Positions 6,813-11,605 of a stretch of 11,605 nt of DNA are shown here, in pieces. Origin of the DNA: Deltaproteobacteria bacterium (GTDB lineage Bacteria > Desulfobacterota > Desulfobacteria > C00003060 > C00003106); assembly GCA_019314005.1 (NCBI GenBank), contig JAFDAE010000039.1, positions 1-11,605 of the forward strand, written 5' to 3'. Below the pieces are notes generated by a model that saw only the letters and a program-made list of their open reading frames with translations, was not told the DNA's origin and searched no databases. The position numbers and the translations under genes were made by a program. Each line of letters starts with the position of its first letter. Within the stretch, counting starts at the first letter, position 1.

Positions 6813-7919
6813 ATGGGTACATGTCAATACTGCGGCAAGACCGCTAAGACCGTCTCTAAGGTAATCGGCTTCTGTGCCGATTGCATCCGGGCGCATTTTG
6901 ACGAGGTCTGGCCAAAAATCAAGGCCGTTCACGATCACAGCCGCACTGCGTACGGACTCCCCGTCGATCCTCCCCGCGCAACAGATGGCATCTCCTGTCG
7001 ACTTTGCGTCCACAGGTGCAGGATACCCGAGGGAGGCACAGGCTTTTGCGGCCTTCGCCGCGTCGAATCCGGCAAACTCAAGGGAGGACGACCCCATGAA
7101 GGGAACCTGTCCTCCTACTATGATCCTCTTCCCACGAACTGTGTAGCAGATTTTGTCTGTGCAGGCGGCCAGGGGTGCGGTTACCCGCGATATGCCGTTT
7201 CCAGCGGTCCGGAGTACGGCTATAAAAACCTGGCTGTCTTTTACAATTCCTGCTCTTTTAATTGCCTGTACTGTCAGAATTATCACTTTAAAGAACATAC
7301 GTTTTCATCTCGCACGGTCTCCGCAAAGGAGTTGGCAAAGAGAGCTGATGAAAAAACCACATGCATCTGTTATTTCGGCGGCGATCCAACGCCTCAGATC
7401 CTCCATGCCATCAAGGCGTCAAAGTTAGCCTTGAAGCAGGCATCAGGCCGCATCCTCAGAATATGCTGGGAGACCAACGGGGCCATGCAGGAACCTTATC
7501 TTAGCATGATGGCTGATCTATCCCTTCGGTCCGGAGGATGTATCAAGTTCGACCTAAAGGCATGGGATGACGGAATTCACCATGCGCTGTGTGGTGTGAC
7601 AAATCGAAAAACTCTGGAGAATTTCAAGACATTGAGCACGTGGATACCGAAAAGGCCGGAACCACCTTTTCTCATTGCCAGCACATTGCTGGTTCCCGGA
7701 TACGTGGATGAACAGGAAGTCAGCGCCATAGCCGGCTATATTGCCGGGTTAAACCCGGATATTCCGTACAGTCTGCTCGCCTTTTATCCCCATTTTTACA
7801 TCGACGACCTTCCCACCACATCCCGCGCACATGCCATGCGCTGCAAAGAAGTAGCTGAACGCGCGGGGCTGCACCGAGTCCACATCGGCAATGTCCACCT
7901 ATTGGGGGAGGACTATTGA
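6813..7919 (+). CDS. radical SAM enzyme of the AmmeMemoRadiSam/PflX-like group
   Basis: Protein of 368 residues. The cluster motif is C147-x3-C151-x2-C154 (NSCSFNCLYCQNYH), followed by YFGGDPTP (187-194) for SAM binding, WETNGAM and IKFDLKAWD. An N-terminal CxxC...CxxC (C4, C7, C21, C24) looks like a zinc ribbon. CRLCVHRCR (C62, C65, C69) with C79 in GFCGLR is the cysteine block shared with PflX/AmrS-type proteins. Extra cysteines at 110, 116 and 122 may bind another cluster. It likely reduces SAM to a 5'-deoxyadenosyl radical; the substrate is unknown, and no AMMECR1 or Memo gene is nearby. The ATG at 6813 has no obvious ribosome-binding site, but it places the first zinc cysteine at residue 4, so a later start is unlikely. 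Arginine codons are mostly CGN, unlike the preceding operon. Confidence 0.85.
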   Translation: MGTCQYCGKTAKTVSKVIGFCADCIRAHFDEVWPKIKAVHDHSRTAYGLPVDPPRATDGISCRLCVHRCRIPEGGTGFCGLRRVESGKLKGGRPHEGNLSSYYDPLPTNCVADFVCAGGQGCGYPRYAVSSGPEYGYKNLAVFYNSCSFNCLYCQNYHFKEHTFSSRTVSAKELAKRADEKTTCICYFGGDPTPQILHAIKASKLALKQASGRILRICWETNGAMQEPYLSMMADLSLRSGGCIKFDLKAWDDGIHHALCGVTNRKTLENFKTLSTWIPKRPEPPFLIASTLLVPGYVDEQEVSAIAGYIAGLNPDIPYSLLAFYPHFYIDDLPTTSRAHAMRCKEVAERAGLHRVHIGNVHLLGEDY

Positions 7920-7927
7920 CGATTGTC

Positions 7928-7948
7928 GATTGATGATTGATGATTGAT
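7928..7948. repeat. three tandem GATTGAT heptamers
   Basis: Exact copies at 7928-7934, 7935-7941 and 7942-7948, preceded by related sequence (GATTGTC at 7921). The array begins just after the radical SAM stop codon and runs into the stem that follows. Confidence 0.8.
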
Positions 7949-7985
7949 GGTTTTGTAAATTGAGGACCTTTTACAAAACCATCAA
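7944..7985. repeat. 16-bp perfect inverted repeat (hairpin)
   Basis: TTGATGGTTTTGTAAA (7944-7959) is exactly complementary to 7970-7985, with a 10-base loop. It lies about 25 bp after the radical SAM stop codon and could end transcription or protect the mRNA 3' end. There is no T-tract downstream, so a standard intrinsic terminator is not clear. Confidence 0.7.
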
Positions 7986-7987
7986 CC

Positions 7988-8016
7988 TTGAAAGAAAACA
8001 GTATCGGTGCTATATC
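7988..8016 (+). promoter_or_regulatory. candidate promoter of the rhomboid gene
   Basis: TTGAAA (7988-7993), 17 bp, TATATC (8011-8016). It would start transcription near 8023, 36 nt before the ATG, and follows directly on the hairpin. Confidence 0.4.
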
Positions 8017-8058
8017 CAAATCATCCCGTAAATCCTGTCTAATAAGTAGATAAATATC

Positions 8059-8901
8059 ATGCAAAATTCCGAAAGAAACTCAATCCTATGCCCCAATTGC
8101 CGTAAGCTCATTAATGCTGATGAACCCGTCTGCCCTTACTGCGGCGTAACCAGGCCGGGGTCGTGGGGCAAGAAGACGTTATCTACCCTTCTTCATCTGG
8201 ACCCGGACAACATAATCAGAACTATTATATATACCAATATGGTATTGTTTGTGATCTCCATTCTGCTTAATCCTCTTTCTTTGGATGTATCGGCAAATCC
8301 TTTAACGTTGTTGGCCCCCTCCGACAACTCCTTATTACTGTTAGGCGCCACCGGGACCATTCCCATCGAGCGGTTCCACCGGTGGTGGAGCCTGGTGTCG
8401 GCTAATTACCTGCACGGGGGAATCCTCCATATTTTTTTCAACATGATGGCCTTAAGACAGTTAGGCCCCCTGGTATTGCGAGAATACGGTTTTAGCCGAA
8501 TGATCGTCCTGTACACTCTTAGCGGCGTCATTGGATTTTGGGTCTCCTATCTGGCCGGCGTCCCTTTCACCATCGGGGCATCCGCCAGTATATGCGGCCT
8601 GATCGGCTCGATTCTCTATTACGGAAAAAGTCGGGGTGGCATATATGGAGAGGCCATGTTTAAGCAGGTTACAGGATGGGTAGTCGGACTCTTCCTGTTC
8701 GGGATCATGGTTCCGGGCATTAATAACTGGGGACACGGGGGCGGGATCATTGGCGGTGTCGTCCTCGGTTTACTCCTGGGATATCAGGAAAAGAGGAGGG
8801 AAAGCCTTTTACACAAGTACCTTGCCAACCTGTGCATTCTACTGACTATCGTTATCCTGGCATGGGCGATTCTTTCAGCAGTGTATTACCGCTTTACTTG
8901 A
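8059..8901 (+). CDS. rhomboid-family intramembrane serine protease with N-terminal zinc ribbon
   Basis: Protein of 280 residues. C11-x2-C14 (CPNC) and C25-x2-C28 (CPYC) form a cytosolic zinc-ribbon. After a linker come about seven hydrophobic segments: near 57-72, 112-135, 147-167, 172-188, 205-221, 227-241 and 255-275. Rhomboid signatures: H119 and H124-x3-N128 (LHGGILHIFFNMM; compare H150/N154 of GlpG), the serine motif GASAS with S175, and H226 in NNWGHGGG. These give the Ser-His dyad that cuts transmembrane substrates within the membrane. The residue after the serine is Ala rather than the common Gly. No strong ribosome-binding site precedes ATG 8059. The TGA stop (8899-8901) uses one base of host sequence and two bases of the adjoining mobile element. 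Confidence 0.9.
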   Translation: MQNSERNSILCPNCRKLINADEPVCPYCGVTRPGSWGKKTLSTLLHLDPDNIIRTIIYTNMVLFVISILLNPLSLDVSANPLTLLAPSDNSLLLLGATGTIPIERFHRWWSLVSANYLHGGILHIFFNMMALRQLGPLVLREYGFSRMIVLYTLSGVIGFWVSYLAGVPFTIGASASICGLIGSILYYGKSRGGIYGEAMFKQVTGWVVGLFLFGIMVPGINNWGHGGGIIGGVVLGLLLGYQEKRRESLLHKYLANLCILLTIVILAWAILSAVYYRFT

Positions 8902-9041
8902 GACCTTTGCACAACTACCATTTTCCCGTGATGCGGCGTCAGGCTTCAAACTTTAATCCTCGAAATACTCAATGTATTCCTCCGGTTAAAATTTTCGCCT
9001 TCCTTGCCTGACGACAAAATGTCACGTTGTGCAAAGGTCTC
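8900..9041. mobile_element. 142-bp MITE-like element with 16-bp perfect terminal inverted repeats
   Basis: GAGACCTTTGCACAAC at 8900-8915 is the exact reverse complement of 9026-9041. TACTT flanks both sides (8895-8899 and 9042-9046), giving a 5-bp target duplication. The interior is also a rough palindrome: CGTCAGGC (8937-8944) pairs with GCCTGACG (9006-9013), and AAATAC/GTATT arms surround the centre near 8975. It has no coding capacity and so would need a transposase from elsewhere. I do not assign it to an IS family. As RNA either strand folds into a long hairpin, so it may stop transcription from both flanking genes. Confidence 0.9.
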
Positions 9042-10753
9042 TACTTGAGAGGTAGTTTCAAATAATTTCTAAATTGTCTTTTGCTAAAGTTGGAGAATCT
9101 GTCGAGGATTGCCATCAATTCCAGTCCTGGTATTATTGCTCTTACCACAGGTATATCTAAGTCCTTTCTTGTAAGATTCACATAGATGGGTTTAAAGCCA
9201 TTCAACAGCAAAAACCTTTCGAGCATGTGCAGGTCTTGACGAACATCGCCAGAGGAATAATTGGGAAGCTGTTCGTATTTAACAGTCTTCAATCCTGCGG
9301 GTGGTGGTGCCGACTTGGCAAAGGTCGGATACGCCAACTCAGTCAAGGCGGAGGCTGCCGCAATTTTTCCGTTCAAGTCCGCTGCGCAACCCTTAAAAAT
9401 CGTGCCCTGTACCGTCTGCACAAAGGCCTTATAGCACGGAATTCCCAGATCAGAAGTCATGTCTAAAAATTGAATGTGAAGGCCCTTCTCTTTACAAGCT
9501 TTCAACGTATGATCTATTGCCGGATCTTCCGCTTCCAACAAGAAACACCTTTCTTTAGAATAAAGCGCAACCCTTTCTGAGTCCCTCTCTATATATTCTA
9601 TTAAGGCATGCAGCTTGGCCCCGTCCAGGGTGTTCCCGGCCGCCAGACCGTTCGACGACATTCCGCTGGTAAGGCTGATTTCATCAAGATTGCAGAATAA
9701 AAAGATAAATTGTGCCGGCACATAAATCTCACGGCTCCCATTCTCTTCAAGCTCTTCACCAACAATCCAATATAATTCTTGATCCTCATATGCGACCTCA
9801 AGATTCATAACATTCGGGTCCAGTACATTAAATCCCTTAACTTTTAATTGAGTGTAGCTTGATTTGACGAGATTAAATCTTTTATTATATCCGATGACTT
9901 CGTTGTTGGAAAAGCTTGCAAAAGACGAGTATCTTTCAACCATTTCCATCAAATAAGAGGCCCTTGCCCCATCTTCTTCCACGCCTTTTCCGTAACTGGT
10001 CTGAGGGCCTGTCAGCCTCCATCTGTTCCTACCGGTTGATACCTGCAGGTCCAGGTTCCAGGATCTCTCGAGGGCGTAAGGGCTAAGAGATCTTACCGTT
10101 CTCTTTTCCGTTTCGGTCAGCAGGTTAACGGCTGTCAGCCTGTTCAAAATTTTTTCCACGGTTGCTTTTGCCGTTGTAGTTCTCAAAGATATCCCGACAT
10201 TAAATGACTTACCGTCTGATTGTGAGGAAACATCCCTGATATGGATAAGTTTTTTTTCGTCCTCATCAATGCCTTTGAAATCAAAAGGGACGGGGAATTC
10301 GACATCTTCAGGGTAAGGCAAGGGGGTGTGGTTGTAAACATTTTCAGAAAGCAGATTCATCCAATAACAACGAGAAGGACAGTCCTTATCTAATGCCCAT
10401 CTTATAAACATCAAGGGGGTATGCCGGGCTAATTGCGCTACATCCCCCTGTTCAATTTTCTTTCGAATAGCATGAAATCCATCGTATAAAACAGCTGCCT
10501 GATAGACCGCTGCCAGGAGCAAAGGATCCTCGTTTTTCTTATTTATTAACGTTTCAAGCCCATCTTCATCAAATTCAACCAGCCGGAACAACAAATAATT
10601 GTGCATAAACAGGTCATTGGGATGATCTCGTAAATATTCGATTATTTCATCAACACCCATGTCGTTGGCAGGCACACAGGAAAAATAACCTATACCGGTT
10701 GAGTTACGAACAAACTTCATTTCGTACATCATAAACTCAGAATCTTTTCCCAT
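9041..10753 (-). CDS. stand-alone YcaO-family protein
   Basis: Protein of 570 residues. The YcaO ATP-binding core occupies about 230-550: TSYGKGVEEDGARAS (252-266), MEMVERYSSF (269-278), SSNGLAAGNTLDGAK (366-380), ALIEYIERDSE (383-393) and PVVRAIIPGLE (535-545). The Glu/Arg sets of the ExxExxR type match nucleotide-Mg binding residues. YcaO enzymes use ATP to activate peptide amide bonds, giving azolines, thioamides or amidines; E. coli YcaO was linked to RimO methylthiolation of ribosomal protein S12. The C-terminus (NYLKLPLK) lacks the PxPxP tail of azoline-forming members. The first ~180 residues are helical-looking and unassigned. No TfuA, E1-like partner or precursor peptide is visible nearby. 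Start ATG 10753 has AAGAGG four bases upstream. The TAG stop takes its G from the MITE end. Confidence 0.85.
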   Translation of the reverse strand: MGKDSEFMMYEMKFVRNSTGIGYFSCVPANDMGVDEIIEYLRDHPNDLFMHNYLLFRLVEFDEDGLETLINKKNEDPLLLAAVYQAAVLYDGFHAIRKKIEQGDVAQLARHTPLMFIRWALDKDCPSRCYWMNLLSENVYNHTPLPYPEDVEFPVPFDFKGIDEDEKKLIHIRDVSSQSDGKSFNVGISLRTTTAKATVEKILNRLTAVNLLTETEKRTVRSLSPYALERSWNLDLQVSTGRNRWRLTGPQTSYGKGVEEDGARASYLMEMVERYSSFASFSNNEVIGYNKRFNLVKSSYTQLKVKGFNVLDPNVMNLEVAYEDQELYWIVGEELEENGSREIYVPAQFIFLFCNLDEISLTSGMSSNGLAAGNTLDGAKLHALIEYIERDSERVALYSKERCFLLEAEDPAIDHTLKACKEKGLHIQFLDMTSDLGIPCYKAFVQTVQGTIFKGCAADLNGKIAAASALTELAYPTFAKSAPPPAGLKTVKYEQLPNYSSGDVRQDLHMLERFLLLNGFKPIYVNLTRKDLDIPVVRAIIPGLELMAILDRFSNFSKRQFRNYLKLPLK

Positions 10754-10777
10754 ATGACCTCTTAATCCCCCCTATCC

Positions 10778-10830
10778 CCTGACACCTGACACCCGACACC
10801 CGACACCTGACACCTGACACCTGACACCTG
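10778..10830. repeat. heptanucleotide tandem repeat, seven CCTGACA units
   Basis: Units start at 10778, 10785, 10792, 10799, 10806, 10813 and 10820, followed by a partial CCTG. Units 3 and 4 read CCCGACA. The array lies 25-77 bp upstream of the YcaO start codon, in its promoter or 5' leader. Confidence 0.95.
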
Positions 10831-10916
10831 CTTCCTACCTTCTCATACTGAAAATTCTCAGGCAAGGAATATTATGTCGTAAATTTTATGGGTGTTTTTG
10901 TTAAAGAATTCTGGTA

Positions 10917-10929
10917 ATGGTAGTACCAT
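10917..10929. promoter_or_regulatory. 13-bp palindrome upstream of the FxsA gene
   Basis: ATGGTA and TACCAT flank one G in perfect symmetry, 27 bp before the chosen start codon. It could be a regulator site or a small leader hairpin. No good promoter was identified for this gene. Confidence 0.35.
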
Positions 10930-10955
10930 CAATTTTGTTGAGGCAGGTATACATT

Positions 10956-11348
10956 ATGTTATTAAAACTTTTTTTAGCCTTTACGTTAATCCCGATCACC
11001 GAACTCTATTTGCTGATCAAGATCGGTCATTATTTGGGCGCGTTTACAACCATACTTATTGTTATCGGAACAGGTTTCTTGGGCGCCTTTCTGGCAAAGC
11101 TTCAAGGGATTAGATCTATGATGCGGATAAGGGAATCCATGTCGCGTGGACAAATGCCGGCAGAGGAGATGGTAGACGCGATGCTGATCTTCATGGCAGG
11201 AATCGTCTTGCTGACACCGGGACTCATTACCGACATCGCTGGATTACTGATTTTGATGCCCGCGCCGAGGTTGTTATTCAAGCAGTGGCTTCGCAAAAAA
11301 TTTGACCAATGGATCGCGGAAAACAAAGTAAATATAATCATGCCTTAA
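10956..11348 (+). CDS. fxsA: FxsA-family inner membrane protein
   Basis: Protein of 130 residues from ATG 10956, preceded by AGGCAGG at 10941-10947. An upstream in-frame ATG at 10917 lies in a palindrome and adds 13 residues without family character. The sequence has an N-terminal hydrophobic segment (LLKLFLAFTLIPITELYLLIKIG), a second (TTILIVIGTGFLGAFLA), an amphipathic basic region with GIRSMMRIRESMSRGQMPAEEM, and a third segment (AGIVLLTPGLITDIAGLLILMP) before a basic tail. LTPGxITDxxGxLLLxP is the family's hallmark. E. coli FxsA, when overproduced, relieves exclusion of phage T7 by the F plasmid; its normal job is not known. It is divergent from the YcaO gene with 202 bp between the starts. 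Confidence 0.9.
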   Translation: MLLKLFLAFTLIPITELYLLIKIGHYLGAFTTILIVIGTGFLGAFLAKLQGIRSMMRIRESMSRGQMPAEEMVDAMLIFMAGIVLLTPGLITDIAGLLILMPAPRLLFKQWLRKKFDQWIAENKVNIIMP

Positions 11349-11450
11349 AACAAAGCAAAACAGAAAATCGAATCCTTAATCCAAAATCTTGTGAATTGAC
11401 AGGGTTAAACCTTAGGTTAAAGTTTTCAGAAGATTCTTACGAAATATATA
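11349..11450. other. spacer after fxsA
   Basis: AT-rich, no gene recognised. A small near-palindrome TTAAACCTTAGGTTAA lies at 11405-11420. No T-tract terminator follows. Confidence 0.4.
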
Positions 11451-11605
11451 GGAGGCTGTCCAAGAATTATGTCCGTAACGAAAAAGAGTGGGAACGAGAC
11501 AAAATTTTCGCAAATTTGAGGAGAATAGCAGGCCTATTTGACGAAAACTTGCGGAAATTTGGGCCGTTTCTCACTCTTTTGCAGTAGGATCAGAATTCTC
11601 GGACA
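11451..11605. mobile_element. second MITE-like fold-back element, truncated by the window edge
   Basis: TGTCCAAGAATTATG (11457-11471) pairs with the reverse complement of 11591-11605 at 13 of 15 positions. Symmetry continues inward: AAAAGAGTGGGAACG (starting about 11482) matches the complement of the region near 11565-11580, and CAAAATTTTCGCAA matches CCAAATTTCCGCAA read from the other strand. The whole ~150 bp is therefore an imperfect palindrome centred near 11531. The left end probably begins at or near GGAGGC (11451-11456); the right end continues outside the window, so no target duplication can be tested. The sequence differs from the element at 8900-9041, so it is a separate family. Confidence 0.75.

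Noticed and set aside
6735..7298. 187-codon open frame on the minus strand opposite the radical SAM gene
   Set aside because: It lies mostly opposite a gene with clear radical SAM motifs, and its translation shows no recognisable family pattern. It is a shadow of high-GC codons.
7721..8064. 114-codon minus-strand frame spanning the radical SAM end and the GATTGAT repeat
   Set aside because: It is opposite coding sequence and translates a repeat and a hairpin; no protein signature.
8900..9041. Ordinary intrinsic terminator between the convergent genes
   Set aside because: Perfect 16-bp ends, a TACTT duplication and internal symmetry over 142 bp point to a mobile element, although it may also terminate transcription.
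10754..10860. CRISPR array
   Set aside because: The repeat unit is 7 bp with no spacers; it is a simple tandem repeat.
11309..11587. 92-codon plus-strand frame at the right end
   Set aside because: It begins inside fxsA and its second half is the imperfect palindrome of the fold-back element, so it is unlikely to be a gene.

Overview
The window looks like a stretch of a Gram-negative, free-living bacterial chromosome, most likely from the Desulfobacterota (old Deltaproteobacteria) or a close neighbour. This is inference. It rests on the mix of c-di-GMP and receiver signalling genes, a ~570-residue stand-alone YcaO protein, an AmmeMemoRadiSam/PflX-like radical SAM enzyme, a zinc-ribbon rhomboid, heptanucleotide tandem repeats and two small fold-back elements. 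No rRNA, tRNA, CRISPR array or full insertion sequence was seen.

Layout. Positions 1-2200 hold a signalling patch: the last 40 codons of a CheR-like methyltransferase, an EAL phosphodiesterase with a degenerate GGDEF domain, and a single-domain receiver on the minus strand. Positions 2200-4484 are an accessory patch. It has a YefM/YoeB-type toxin-antitoxin pair with a promoter overlapped by two TGTACA operator cores, then an AAA ATPase/DUF4143 gene whose near-consensus promoter predicts a leaderless mRNA. Positions 4531-6738 are a two-gene sugar operon, a GH130 glycoside phosphorylase followed by a GT4-like glycosyltransferase. It starts at a near-perfect sigma70 promoter and its arginine codon use (36 of 43 AGA/AGG) is quite unlike the next gene. 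Positions 6813-8901 carry the radical SAM protein and the rhomboid protease, separated by a 16-bp perfect stem and GATTGAT repeats.

At 8900-9041 lies a 142-bp MITE-like element with perfect 16-bp terminal inverted repeats and a TACTT target duplication. It sits exactly between the 3' ends of the convergent rhomboid and YcaO genes, and both stop codons use bases from its ends. Removing it leaves two genes that would overlap tail to tail by 8 bp. The YcaO gene (minus) is divergent from an FxsA-like membrane protein gene; between them is a 7-copy CCTGACA repeat. The right end (about 11451-11605) is a second fold-back element cut by the window edge.

Functional links are modest. The toxin and antitoxin form one module, and GH130 plus GT4 probably act on the same, unknown, mannoside-like glycan. 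The signalling genes may share a pathway. The other genes look like independent housekeeping or accessory units. I do not see a convincing new multi-gene system. The most unusual observations are the MITE built into two stop codons, the leaderless promoter, and the YcaO gene with no recognisable partner and a tandem repeat just upstream.
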